Assembly: GCA_015680685.1 (NCBI GenBank)
Contig: MNCI01014774.1
Coordinates: 474,420-538,419, forward strand
DNA from: Gnetum montanum
Taxonomy: Eukaryota; Streptophyta; Gnetopsida; Gnetales; Gnetaceae
Direction of reading: 5' to 3'
Length of the DNA: 64,000 nt
This document shows, piece after piece, positions 1-11,234 of this stretch (position 1 is its first letter; every line of letters begins with the position of its first letter). Under the pieces are notes generated by a model that did not search any database, was not told the origin of the DNA, and saw nothing but the letters and a program-made list of their open reading frames with translations. A program made the position numbers and the translations under genes.

Positions 1-2117
1 GCCAAGTAAGGTGACGACTTTCTTTGCCCGAGCATGCATCACTCTAAGCAGGAAATTATCCATCAACCTTCCACAACTAATCTACTTAGAGATCAAGAAA
101 TGCTTCAAAGAAAATGAATGTGGAAGGAAAATATTGCCCTTTCTGTGCCTCATCTAGAAACTCTACAAAAGGGTAGGCATCATTTACTACTTTACCAATA
201 CCATTAGGCATGCTTCTTTGGCCTCATGGTCAAAAATTATGAAAGATAAGATGCTAGTGATAACCCAAGAAGAGGAGAAACCACCACCACCACCCACTCA
301 AGAAATAATGTCGAAGGCTTGTGTAGCCATTGAGTGTCTACACAAAATCCAAAAATAGCTCTTGAGAAAACAAGAGCAACTTGCAAAAACAAGTGGGGAA
401 AATCCATCTATATACTGACCAGTAATGAGTCACCTTAATGAGGTGGCTCAAACAGTTAGCTAGATGGAGAGGGGTGGACCAATCTTCTTTATCCAATGAA
501 CACAGTTGCTTGGGAGTTGATGGTGTCTTTATCTCAACATCATCTATTCTTAAAAATCTCTAGGAATACTGCCAATGTCTTGGTGCATTTGGAGGAAGGC
601 AAAGAGCCAACTATATTGGTGATGTAGCACCAACGGTAGGAAGCAACAACTAAAGTTATTACTGACCATGTATCTAAAGCATTAAATGCATCCATGACAT
701 CTATACTAAATTTATCTACACTTCAAGATGTGGAGATGTTCGCAAGCATGGTTAGTGGAAAGTTGAACATAGCCCAACATGAAAAATTGCTAGAATAACT
801 AGTGGGAATCAGGCAACCAACTCTAGATATCTTTGATTCTCCAGAAGAAATCATTACAACCCAGTTGAAGCTGCTAAATGCAAAGGGAAAATGCATTATT
901 TTGGAGGGAAAACTTGAAACAGCCCAAGAACAAAATCAACGCTTGGCCGTGGAGGTTATCAAACTACATGCCCAACTTGCAGATCCTATGATCCTCAACC
1001 CAACAATAATCATAAGAGTTGAAGCTTTCAAATAGCTTCAAGAATAAATCTAGAAGGCTGAGGAGGAGGTAGTAATGACCATCTTCAACTCGTCCATAGC
1101 TAAAACAAAAATGTATTCAATTCAGAAGGACTTGGCAGAGATGCACTAGGAGAACGAGACCCTAACTGCATAGAATCATCACCTGCACAATGTTGATGCT
1201 TAGAAAGACCAAATTTAGAAATTTATTTATCAACAATAGGAGTAGTAGGTTAAACACAGAATTAAGGAGATTGACCATAGAAAATAAAAATCTGTTAATA
1301 GAGAAAGTGCGTCCCTTGTGTCAGAAGTCTACCATCAAGATCGCCACTTGAAAGAATGAGACCCTCAAATTTAAAAAAGTGAAGAATCACTATAGAGACT
1401 AGGTTGGCCTACAAAGGAAGTTAACAAAAAACACATTTAGATGATGAAGGAAAAAATGAATGAAGCCCTCTAGCAACTTCAACAGGGAAGAGAAGTTTGG
1501 CAACCCATTGTTGATGCGATTAACGCCTACAACAAAGCAGAGATCCACTTGAAGGAGTTGCAAATTGAATAAATGACAGAATATATGGAATTGACCAATC
1601 TTCGTTATACAAACCTAGCAATGTTGACTACCAGATGGCCATGGTCAGAGTTAGAAAAATAGGTGTCTAGCTCGTATCTGTTATACAAGGCTGAGTTCAA
1701 GCACCACAAAGATGCCAAGTAGAACCTTGAGCAGAGCATGATTCAGAGATCAACGATCAATTACTAAGAACCTAACCAAAAAAATGAATGCCTATCAGGA
1801 GTTGAAGAACATATTTAATGCATTCAACATCAAACACAAATAGTTTGCTGCCTAGTTCATCAATGTGAAGGAGTTATTTCTAGCAATCTTGTGTCCTTGG
1901 GATGCTCGTTCTAATCCATATTTGCAAAGTTTCATGGATGATGCATGATCCCAAAAGCAAGGAGGAGAAAATAAAAGTACTACTGGATGCTTTATGCCTC
2001 TCACTTAAAGTTGCAATAGTAGCAGGATAGTTGTAGCCACCTCTACCACCACCCATGTGTGAAGTTGGTGAAGGTCCCTCAAAGCCTGAGGAGCCACCAC
2101 CACCTGGGACCATCTGA
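1..2117 (+). pseudogene. ORF-X remnant of E1 (Transposase_32-like domain plus coiled coil)
   Basis: Decayed copy of the family's extra protein. The window opens inside the conserved N-terminal domain: the motif LPFLCLI at 134-154 corresponds to LPFPCLI in three other copies, and the preceding residues (INLPQLIYLEI) match E2. After a charged, Q-rich linker the frame carries long heptad-like stretches rich in K, E, L and N, for example IENKNLLIEKV near 1270-1310, as expected of a coiled coil. The end is marked by EEPPPPGTI and TGA at 2115-2117, a C-terminus also seen in E2, E4 and E6. Many in-frame stops are TAG/TAA at glutamine-like positions, so it is not translatable. Its function is unknown; the resemblance to the putative plant transposon protein group is by motif memory, not by search. 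Confidence 0.7.
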
Positions 2118-2289
2118 TCTTTTCCATCCAAGTTCATGCCATCAAAGAAAATGCTATCCAATTTTGAAGAGTCATGTCATGGTGTTCAATTTTGTGTCCT
2201 AAACACCATCATTTTTTGTAACGTGTTGATCTGTACACTCGAGCATTCCTTTTTTTGTCAAGTTAGTTAGGTTATTTTGTTTGCGAAAA

Positions 2290-2364
2290 GTCAATCAATA
2301 ATCCCATACCTTCCCACTTTTGTAAAAGAACTCAAGGATGATTTTTCATTCAGTCATGGGGGTA
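2290..2364 (+). promoter_or_regulatory. Conserved pre-PPT block and polypurine tract of E1
   Basis: About 75 bases ending in GTCATGGGGGTA directly before the LTR TGATGA. The same block (AATCCCATACCTT, then TTTTGTAA, then GAACTCAAGGATGA) precedes the 3' LTR in E2, E3, E5 and E6. The purine-rich end is the expected plus-strand primer of reverse transcription. Confidence 0.8.
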
Positions 2365-2475
2365 TGATGAGTCATGTTTGGTTAGTTATGTTGATGAGGT
2401 CTCGTTGATGGAGCCTAGTTGATGCATCATATCATGCATTGACGAGGTCCCATCGATGTAGTGTCAATTTTTGGC

Positions 2476-2483
2476 TATAAATA
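2476..2483 (+). promoter_or_regulatory. TATA box of E1 3' LTR
   Basis: TATAAATA, about 110 bp into the LTR, after a run of imperfect palindromes around GTTGATG/CATCGATG. Same place as in other copies. Confidence 0.7.
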
Positions 2484-2599
2484 CATGCCTACCAACCACA
2501 TTTATGACATAAGATATTGTAGTTGCAGTGATGCTCTTATATTTTTTCCATTTGAAAGTTAGAATTTTTCTCTTGAGTGCCCGTAGCAGGAGTTATTGA

Positions 2600-2600
2600 N
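2600..2600. other. Single-N assembly junction in E1 LTR
   Basis: Comparison with the E5 LTR shows the sequence jumping here from the AGGAGTNNNTGA segment to a point well downstream. The N therefore stands for a missing segment and not one unknown base. Confidence 0.7.
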
Positions 2601-3024
2601 TTTGCATGGTAAGCCCAACAACATTATTTCTTAGTACGCCTAGTAACATAGCACTTGGTCACCTAGCAATGGATACATGGGTTTAAGATGTGTATAGAAA
2701 GTGGGATTAACTACTTATGTTAGGATTAGTTAGATGCTAGTTACTTAGTTAATTTAAATTAGTTAATCCAATCACTTTTATCTTCCTTTGAACACCAAAA
2801 CCATAAAATACAAAATGATAAAAATCAAATGCCTCAGTTACACTTAACCATACTAGTGTACATCACAAGTGTAATTGGGAAGATAATGATTAACCTTAAG
2901 GAAAGATTCACTTCCTAGAAGACTAGTGCACCAAAAATGATAAAGTCCACGGAATTCGATTGGATTATGCATGAATTCTTTGTTATTCATATGGTTGGGC
3001 ATAGGGATAACTTGCCACTCATAA

Positions 3025-3477
3025 AATGGGTAAATGTTACTTGAAAGGATGTTAATTTTATTTTAATTGAGTCTTTTACATTGGATGTACCTTGTTAATG
3101 TGTACTTTTGTTACATTAACTTTTCTCTTATGGTCCATCCTTTTGGCTTTCTTTAATTCACTTTTACTTTATAAGAATCAATGATAGGTTACTCGAGTGA
3201 TTAGCTTGTTGTTGTGTTAAATAAGAAGTCGCTTGTTTAAGTTACATTTAAGAAATTATTCCTCTATAATTTTTATAAATTCTTTATTGGCTATATGTCT
3301 TAGGATGTACTTATATAGTCATTCTTTTGGGTTTTGATAGCCCCCTCCCAGTGGGGATGTCTTTTACTTTATAAGGATATGTGAATTTCTTTCTTTTTTT
3401 ATTTTTTATTTTTTTGGAGGGGAGGGAGGGAAGGGAAAGGGGATCTTACCTTTTCCTTTCATAATTCATATATTTTG
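3025..3477. other. Unclassified AT-rich stretch
   Basis: No coding capacity or family match seen. It contains a T-rich tract followed by a purine-rich tract near 3390-3441 (GGAGGGAGGGAAGGGAAAGG). Confidence 0.5.
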
Positions 3478-3631
3478 GGGGTGTTAAAACCCTGAAACAA
3501 TTGTAATATACATACACCCCCAATATATATAGTTCAATTAGAACTTTATAACATAGCATTATCCACCAGAATCATACCATGACTTGAAGCTTTCAAATCA
3601 AGAGTCTTACCACTAGGTTAACATCTCATTA
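3478..3631 (-). mobile_element. SINE-like retroposon, copy 1
   Basis: A 154-bp segment flanked by a 19-bp direct repeat with one mismatch (tcataattcatatattttg at 3459-3477; second copy 3632-3650). Read on the minus strand it begins with a tRNA-like head: a box A-like CCTAGTGGTAAGA and, about 30 bases later, a box B-like GGTATGATTC. It ends in CAGGGTTTTAACACCCCC. A homologous copy lies at 59473-59630 with its own target duplication. The long duplication and tRNA-like promoter argue for a LINE-mobilised SINE. The 3' end is not poly(A), which is unusual. Confidence 0.7.
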
Positions 3632-3650
3632 TCATAATTCTTATATTTTG

Positions 3651-4676
3651 ACTAGCAAAAGTTATTTATATTAAACATTTTCTGCCTACAACATTTTACA
3701 TCTACATTTTTAGAAAATATTTTACATTTGAGCATATTAGATATTTGTGGACTATTATAGTTGTAAATTTAGTTAATTTGTTCAAAATGTTACCAAAAAT
3801 ACTTGGTAATTTTCTTAATAATATTTTCAATACTCATAGCATATACACTTATACTATCTACTAAACCTATAACGTTTGTGGATGTAGTAAAAATTTTAGT
3901 TTCAATTTCAATATGTAATATTTTGATAATAATATTGAGTACCTACTTTAAGTTTTAATTGTCCTTTTTTTTGTAAATCAATCTCTATAAAATAACAAGT
4001 TTATTACACACCACATAATAAGGTTTTTGATTCCATTTTCAAGGATTGTATCAATGCTACCTATAATCTTAATTTTAACACCATCACAAATAAGCTTAAG
4101 ATTTTATAATTCAATTCAACAATGAATATTAAACTACTTAGTAAAATTAAGAAATAAATGAGTGTCCATTTTTAGTAATAAAAAATTACAATAATTAGTA
4201 AAACCTTTAAGATCTAAATCTTTTTAAACTTCATAATTTGTAAGTTTAACAAGCAAATTAGATTATAACATGCATGCAAAATCCCAACTTTAAAACATTT
4301 AAGGATAGCATAATTCAAGAGTATAATACCCTTAGTCTAATGAATAAAGTTAATATTCTAAAGAAAAATATATTAAGAAGCAATATATTTCAACAAAGAT
4401 TCAAATAAATCATTAACCAAAATAAAATTGAAAGCTTTAGAATTGTTCACATTCTCTGCAGTCTTAAAGATATTAATATTATCCATCTTCATATCATTCC
4501 TTACTAAAACATTCTCTGCTAGGATAAGTTTACCAAAAATATAACTTTGCTCAAAATCTTAACAAGATCCATTTAATTAAAATCATTTAACCATATTAAA
4601 CCTAATATAACTAATTATAACTTTTTCTATCTAGTCTTCATTTTTATAATCCTTTATAATTGATTAACCTGGGGGA
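3651..4676. other. Unclassified AT-rich stretch
   Basis: Very AT-rich with no supported coding frame and no recognised repeat. Nothing else seen. Confidence 0.4.
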
Positions 4677-4775
4677 TGTCAAAACCTGAAAGAATAACCA
4701 TAAGTATACCCCAAGATATTTTAGAAAAATTCTAGAGAATTATACAGCTTGAGTCATCTATCACTATCTTACAAA
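4677..4775 (-). repeat. Segment sharing the SINE-like 3' tail
   Basis: About 55 bases from TGTCAAAACCTGAAAG on match the tail of the SINE-like copies at 3478 and 59473, but no tRNA-like head follows. It may be a relative or the 3' end of the partner LINE. Confidence 0.4.
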
Positions 4776-5211
4776 TGCTTAACTTATTTGACACTATCTA
4801 ATTAATGCAGTTACCATTTATAAGAATGACTAGAATTTAAATCTTATCCACTACAAATCAAGCCTTATAAAAGATGCCTTCCCTCAAGAAGCACATCTAA
4901 CCCCATAAGACTTCCAACAAGAAAAAAAGAGGAAGATTAGGCTTCCAACTTGAACAATGGGTTAGCATAAAAATATAACTTAACAAAGTCTCTATTGTAG
5001 AAAGAAAAGGAAGATGAGTATGTTAGAAGTTGATAGCCATACAACCATCAACAATGATTAATCATGATGTCCATTAAAAATACTAAAATATTATTGAGCA
5101 TATATCTATATAATTTCAATATATAATAGTGACCATGTTAAATAGAAGAAGCATATAAATATTCTCTACAAGCATAAAAAATAGTCTCTAAAAGCATCAA
5201 ACTGTCATGTC
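4776..5211 (-). repeat. Fragment resembling the C1 copia LTR
   Basis: The segment around 4855-4935 (CAAGCCTTATAAAAGAT, CAAGAAGCACATC, CCAACAAGAAAAAA) matches, in the same orientation, the part of the C1 5' LTR on both sides of solo LTR S2 (31990-32025 and 32822-32870). It could be part of the lost 3' LTR of C1. The join to E2 at about 5212 is not clean. Confidence 0.45.
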
Positions 5212-6106
5212 CCAATTATTAATCTCCTATGTCTTCAGGTACACTAGTCTCCTAGGAAGTGAACTTTATCCTAACAATCATTCATTGTCTTCCCAATTAC
5301 CATTGTGATGTAATAATGTATGGTTAAGTGTAATTGAGAAATTTGATTTTTATTATTTTATGTTTTATGTTCCTAGTGGTTAAAGTAGAGAAATGAAGTA
5401 ATTTAATAACTAACTTAATTTAACTAGTTAACTAATCTCTAACTAGTCCTAACATAAGCATCTTGTCCCACTTTCTGTCGACATCCTGAACCCACGCATC
5501 CACTACCAGGATTACCAATCATTTATGCTACTAGGTGAACCAAGCAATAACACTGCTAGGATTACCAAGTGAATACATGTTTATGCTCGAAGCAATCATA
5601 CTTATGTATTTAATTTATTTAGCTTAATTAATTAACTAATCACTTGAATTCTAATTTAGGCTAATTAGTTGCATAATTAATGAAAAAAATAAATGCATAA
5701 ATAAATCATTAATCTATTCCAAGTGCTGCAAGGTTCGATCAAAAGGATTATCTTTATTGCCATTCACACTAGTGTGTTTAGGTACAATAGTGCTTGAATA
5801 AAGATCTATACACTTTTTTACTCTTGCTATAGACACTTAGAGAAATATTCTAACTTTCAAATGATAAAACTACAAGAGTTCTGCTACAACTATGGCTTAA
5901 CTCCCCATAAACATGATTGGGAAGCATGTATTTATAGACTTTATTATAGAGCTACGTTGATAGGGCCCCATAGATGTAGCAAACGCTACGTTGATGTGGC
6001 CTTGTTGATGGGGTAAAACCACATAGATGGGGTTACATCGACAAGGGCTTGTTGACAAGGCCATGTCACTGGGGGCCCATTGATGCAACACAATGAAGAT
6101 TCATCA
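5212..6106 (-). repeat. 3' LTR of E2 (distal end lost)
   Basis: Begins on the minus strand at 6106 with TGATGA after the polypurine tract, and closely matches the 5' LTR at 25303-26188 over most of its length. The last about 100 bp are replaced by unrelated sequence near 5212. Its promoter part has GGGGCCCCAT/CATCGATG-type palindromes. Confidence 0.85.
5929..5936 (-). promoter_or_regulatory. TATA box of E2 3' LTR
   Basis: TATAAATA on the minus strand, downstream of the U3 palindromes and at the same place as in the paired LTR. Confidence 0.65.
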
Positions 6107-6180
6107 TACCCCCATGATTGAATGAAAACTCGTCTTTGAGTTCCTTACAAAATTGGAAAGGTATGGGATTATTGACTAAC
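6107..6180 (-). promoter_or_regulatory. Polypurine tract and conserved pre-PPT block of E2
   Basis: Minus-strand CATGGGGGTA abuts the LTR. The adjoining bases (GAACTCAAAGACGAG, TTTTGTAAG, CCCATACC) are the block shared by all copies with a visible 3' LTR. Confidence 0.8.
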
Positions 6181-6342
6181 TCTTGATAGAACAAACCAAC
6201 ATAACAAAAGTGAGTGCCTGAGTATACAAATCAAAAACATCAAAAAAATTTGTGATATTCATGACACAAAATTGAACACCATGACATGACTATTCAAAAC
6301 TGGACATCATGTCCTTTGATGACATGAATGCGGTTGAGAAGA

Positions 6343-9205
6343 TCAAATAGTCCCAGGCAGTGGAGGCTCTGAAGGTTCTAAAGGACCTTTACTAGCTTTG
6401 GGTCCATGTGATGGCTAAGGTAGTTGTGGCTATTCTACTGTAGCTGCTACCTTTGGTAAAAGGAAAAAGGCATCTAGTAATGCCTTCATCTTCTTCTCCT
6501 TGCTTTGGCGATCATTCATAGTCCACGCGGCATCACCAATGTGGGTTGGAATGGAGACATCCTACGGATAGGACATTATTAGGAACAACTCCTTAACATT
6601 AACAAACTAGGTAGCAAATTGTTTGCATTCAATATCAAACATCTTGATTGTGTTTTGTAGTTCCTTGTAGTCATTCATTTTTTTGGCCAGGTTCTTAGCA
6701 GTAGATCTTTGATTAATTTATCTTCCCTTGAGAACCTCAAGTTCCACATTTTCCATCGTAAGCTTTTGCTTACTATCCTTGTGGTGCTTGAACTCAACCT
6801 CGTACAACAAGTATGAGCTAGCCACTTGCTTCTCCAATTTTGATCGTGGTCATCTGATAATCAACATATTCATATTCATGTACTAGAGATTGGCGAACTT
6901 CATGTATTATGTCATTTCTTCTATTTGTAACCCCTTTAGGTGAGTTTTTGCTTTATTGTACTAATTAATCCCATCAATGATGGGCTGCCATAATTCTCAT
7001 CCTTATTGAAGTTATTAGAGGGTCTCATTCACCTTTGCCTTTGCCACTTGAATATGTTTTTCATTTACTTCTTTCTATAATCCAACCTAGTCTTTGTAGT
7101 GATCCTTGACTCTCTTAAACTTGAGAGCCTCTAATTTCCAGGAAACTACCTCTATTGCAGTCTTTTTGCGAAGGGCAAGGACCTCCTCCATGGAGAGGTT
7201 TCTATTCTCAGCTACCTATCTCCTTAGCTCTATGTTTGCTCTAGATAGTTTCTCCTATTGTTAATGGATAAGGCCAGTTAACTATTGTTTATGCAAATCA
7301 ACATTTTGTAGATGATAGTTCTTTACAGTTAGTTGCACATTCTTCTAGCGGGTTAGATCTAAGGCCTTCTGGATTTTGTGCTGGGCCATCTTTGCCAAGG
7401 ATCGATAGAACACCACCATCTCCATTGCACCCTCAACCCCTTTTAGTCTAGTGTGAAGCTATTCAAGAGCTTCATATTTTATCAATGTTAGGTTGAAAAA
7501 TGTAGGGTTAGCAATTGGGCTCTTAATTCAGCAACTTCAGTAGCCAAGTATTCGTTTAGCTCCTTGGCTATTTTGAGTTGCCCTTCCAAGATAATGTTTT
7601 TGCCCCTTGCCTCTAGCAACTTCAACTATGTTGCAATAATATTATCTAGAAGATCAAAGAAATTTGGAGGCAATTACTTGGTTCCCACTAGTTAGTTTAG
7701 AAATTCTTAATGTTGTGCTATACTTAATCTACCACTTATGGTCCCTGTGAATGTCTACACATCTTTGAGTGTAGTGACATCTAGTACAAATGCCATAGGT
7801 GCATTGAGTATTTCAACAATTCTATCAGCAACCACCTCTACTATTGTCTCCTACCCTTGGTGTTACATTACTAGTACTATTGTCCCCTCACCTTTCTCTA
7901 AGCACATTAAGAAGGTCATGGCATTCTAAGAAATCTTTGTGAGTGACTGCTATTATGCAAGAGATACCATTACCTCTCTAGCACTAGGATTCGACCTCAT
8001 GGAAAACTATGTTTGTTGGGCTGAGAAAATGTATCCACCTCCTCCCATCAAGTTGACTATTCAGGCCACCTCATTTAGATGACTCATCCCTAGCTAGTAC
8101 ACTGATGGATTCCCATCACTTGTGCCTACTCATTGCTCTTGCTCACTTAAGAGCCATTCTTGGTACTTGTGCAACTAATGGGCTATTATAGCGATGTCTA
8201 GCATAGTTGTTTGAGTGGCAAGTGGAGGTCATGGCTACTGCTTCTCTTCTTAAATGGTTGTTACAAGCATTTTATCTTTCATCATTTTCACCCAATTGGT
8301 AGTTGGAGCACGTCTAATAGCATCATTTTTATAGCAAACTATCCCTCCATGCCAAAAGAATTTTCAGATGAGGCATGGAAAGGGGAGTGCCTTTCTTCCA
8401 CATTCATTCTCTTTAAACCACTTCTATATCTCCAGATAGATTAGTTGTGGAAGGTTGATAGGGAATTTCCCACTCAGAGAAGCACATACACAGGTAGAAA
8501 AAGTAGTAATCTTGTTGGGCCTCACCCTAGGGTTTAGGTGAAAGGCCACAATCCTATAGTAGATCCTTTCTACTAGTGTGAGTAAGTCATACTTCTTGTG
8601 ATCATCACCATAGTGCCACTGCACCCATTCCTTTTTGATGCTGGGGTGTGCCTACATTAGAATCTCAATGAGATTTACCCTAGTTTCTAGCAACCCAAGT
8701 GCTTTAGTAATGGCTTGCATAGAGTAGGACATTGAAATGTCCTTGATTTCGGCCATTGAATTGGCTTGCTTGTTATTTCAAAACAAGAATGTCTCTCCCA
8801 TGTACTACTCCCCACTAGAAGTGATAATTGGCCATCTAGGAGAGGTCTTTAGTTGGTCCTGTACTTCTCTAGGTCCTTACTTCAAGAAAGAACCAAAGTT
8901 TAACTCTCAGAGCATTATTTTTTGGACCTTCCTTGATATGATTTGATTCAAGCAAGCTTCCATCAAGGTCACCTCAAGGTTTCTTACTGAGCTAGTACCT
9001 CATCTTAGTGGAAATGTTCTGTTGTTGTTGCTAGTTTTGGAATCTGATAGATAGATTCCACTTTGGCCTCTTCCCTAAGAGGACCTATGGCATGGGTTGC
9101 AATTGGTTTTTCTTGGGCTTGTTCTTGGCCCCTTCCTATTCTTGGCCATTTCTTCCTTTGTTGAGACAGTCCTCCTTTTTGTGTGTGTTTACCTTTTGAT
9201 GCCAT
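6343..9205 (-). pseudogene. ORF-X of E2 (Transposase_32-like domain, coiled-coil tail)
   Basis: The start is taken at the ATG at 9203-9205 (MASKGKHTQKGG, basic and glycine-rich, like MAPKRG in E6). The end is EPPLPGTI with TGA at 6343-6345. The N-terminal domain contains LTLVERIYYRI, SLSGKFPINLPQLI (8440-8600) and LPFPCLI (8367-8387), which align with LTLEERIYSKI, GKVDANLPYL and LPFPCLI of E6. These resemble the putative plant transposon protein domain. The rest is K/E/L-rich and probably coiled coil. Length is about 950 codons with many TAG/TAA stops and some frameshifts, so it is inactive. It lies downstream of pol in the same sense, where Athila-type elements carry an extra env-like frame. 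No membrane segment could be established, so env is not claimed. Confidence 0.7.
9076..9199 (-). repeat. Source arm of a perfect 124-bp inverted duplication
   Basis: These 124 bases, the N-terminal coding part of ORF-X, recur as an exact reverse complement at 9304-9427. Confidence 0.9.
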
Positions 9206-9303
9206 CTATGGTCACAACACATCCATGGATTAGTAGATATAATGTGCAACTTTGAATTTGTTGCATACTTTATCTTGTTAATTAGTTACACTTGGCTAAG
9301 GTN

Positions 9304-9427
9304 TCAAAAGGTAAACACACACAAAAAGGAGGACTGTCTCAACAAAGGAAGAAATGGCCAAGAATAGGAAGGGGCCAAGAACAAGCCCAAGAAAAACCAA
9401 TTGCAACCCATGCCATAGGTCCTCTTA
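9304..9427 (+). other. Inverted 124-bp filler between two single Ns (probable assembly artefact)
   Basis: Exact reverse complement of 9076-9199, bounded on both sides by single Ns (9303 and 9428). Neighbouring repeats are heavily diverged, so a perfect copy ending exactly at two Ns is best explained as gap-fill error. The true sequence between 9302 and 9429 is unknown. Confidence 0.85.
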
Positions 9428-9599
9428 NGAATGTTTTGGTCAAAAATGACACATTTGTGGCCCTCATGACTAAGAGCTCACCTATAGGAGCTACAAGATT
9501 GAAGAACGAAGTGATTTGGATAAATGATTAGGAAGTTATGGGCTCTGAAAATTTGAAAAACTCCCTTGTCAGTTGTGAGCAAATGTGAAAATTTCTAAG

Positions 9600-9720
9600 G
9601 GGGGTTGCACATATTTATACTATTTTTGCACTATGTTAATGGGACCGCATATATAGGGCCTCATATACACATAAAATTTGTTAATAAGGCCTTGTTTATG
9701 GGGTCAGTAAATATAATTTT
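9600..9720 (-). promoter_or_regulatory. LTR-like internal promoter upstream of ORF-X in E2
   Basis: On the minus strand a TATAAATA (9612-9619) follows degenerate repeats of the GACCCCAT/AAGGCC type (9640-9710). These resemble the GGGGCCCCAT repeats before the TATA box of the E2 LTRs. The site lies about 410 bp before the ORF-X ATG. A comparable arrangement with a different palindrome is present in E6. Confidence 0.5.
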
Positions 9721-10442
9721 CAAATGTAAATATCCTAAAAAATATGAGTTTTTGAATGAATTTGAGGTCCATGGAGTCCTAGCAAAACTAAGAATATGAT
9801 GAAATCATTGAAGAGGATCTTTGAAAGCTCAAAGATTTAAAACTTTGTTGGAGAATGTGTGCATTGAAAAAAATATGTAAAGGGGCACATGGTTGGATAC
9901 AAAAGATGGGTGTATGAAAGATTTTTATTACAAGAATGCCTAAGGATAAGGTGCTTAACAAAACCAACTAAGGGATATGCAAGTGGGTCCTCCCCATAGT
10001 AGGCACATGCCTTCCTTTCCCTTGCATAACCTCAACCTAAGGAGTCCATGGATTTCATAGGTGATTAATGATTGATGAAAGTTAAGGATCAAAACTTGGA
10101 AGATTCTACCAAAGAATTCAAGCACATCAGATAACGACATCAAATTAAGAACATGGACATTGGGAGTGAGGTGAGTTATGGATAGCATAGATGGATGATG
10201 GAGAAGTTGGAATGGAATTCCAAATTGAGGTCATAAGAAGTCTCTTGTGAATTTTGTGCTTAAATGACTTGAGAAGATCCATCTTTAGTTTAGACCAAAA
10301 CCAACTACTTTCAGTGGCTTCGCATTGCCACTCTAAGACTGATCCATCCCCTTAAGACACAAGAGTGCTCCCATAAAACAACCACCATTCCATAAAGAGA
10401 AGAAAAACGAAGTAGGAAGTGAGAGAGGGTCTTAGTTAGAGG

Positions 10443-10477
10443 GGACCTTCAGGCATGGGTAACATGTCTTTCTAGTC
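10443..10477 (-). promoter_or_regulatory. Conserved spacer motif, E2 copy
   Basis: Minus strand ACTAGAAAGACATG, TTACCCATGCCTGAAGGT. Nearly identical to the E5 copy at 47032-47065. Function unknown. Confidence 0.6.
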
Positions 10478-11234
10478 CCATAACTAGTGCTTGTAGCTTG
10501 TTTATTTGTTTAAGGGGTGTGCTTTGAATTTCCATTCTGTGTTTTTTTTCTTTTGTTTTTGCTTTTGTTTGTTTGTTTTTGATTTTGTTTTCTTTTTGTA
10601 TGGAAACCACACCATGCAAAAACTTTATTCAACTTCCTATTATTGATTAAAATAGAATGGTAAAAAGTCTATAAGAACACTCATGCACCCAAGCAAGTAG
10701 AAGAGTATAAAGAGTATTGAATCCCCTTGAAGTCACATCCTATGCAAACCTTTGAATCCTTCCCAATTTTGGAAACTACCAAGGTCACAAATTTATTAAA
10801 ATTTTATTTAATGAAAGGGACCTCATACTTCCAAAACAAGGAAAATCATAGAATTTGTGGATGCATGGATGTTGTGGACTCACTACCTACTCCATGAAAA
10901 AGAAACCATGTCTTAGCCATTAGTACAAATATTCAAAAATAGAAACCAAACATTAGTAAACAAAATATTAAGCACAAACCACCATTAGCAACAGCTACAA
11001 CACCATTGGGTCTTGTTGGCACAAAGCACATTGATTAACAAAAATTAGAAAATCACACTAAAATAAAGTAAAATATATAAGAAAGTGTAAAATATTCAAC
11101 AAATATTTAAATGTACTAATGATGGTGTAAAATAGGAAAAAGTTTTAAAAATCAAAGAGGTGTAAAATAAATAATTTGCATAGAAAAAAGAATGTGTAAA
11201 ATAAAAAATAGAAAAAATGAGAACCCATGTATAT

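Larger units (their letters stand above)
1..3024 (+). mobile_element. E1: 3' part of a gypsy-family LTR retrotransposon
   Basis: This is the downstream part of an element whose 5' end lies outside the window. In order it has the ORF-X remnant (to 2117), a 3' untranslated stretch, a polypurine tract and a 3' LTR (2365-3024). The LTR begins TGATGA after a GTCATGGGGGTA tract and ends in a mutated TCATAA, matching the TGATGA...TCATCA ends of the other copies. Without the 5' LTR no target duplication can be tested. Whether it carried gag or pol upstream cannot be seen. Confidence 0.85.
2365..3024 (+). repeat. 3' LTR of E1
   Basis: Starts TGATGA after the polypurine tract, has a TATA box at 2476-2483, the conserved TGGTAACC/TTAGTTAG blocks, and the terminal CATATGGTTGGGCATAGGG segment shared with other LTRs. 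It is shorter (660 bp) than full copies (about 790-890 bp). The single N at 2600 sits where about 150-200 bp of R/U5 sequence is missing, so the shortness is at least partly an assembly gap. Confidence 0.85.

Noticed and set aside
3482-4680. Two TGTYAAAACC sites as the start of paired LTRs
   Set aside because: The first is the tail of a SINE-like copy with its own 19-bp duplication. Sequences after the two sites diverge quickly.
9292-9531. Plus-strand reading frame of 79 codons
   Set aside because: It is the inverted 124-bp filler between Ns and not a gene.
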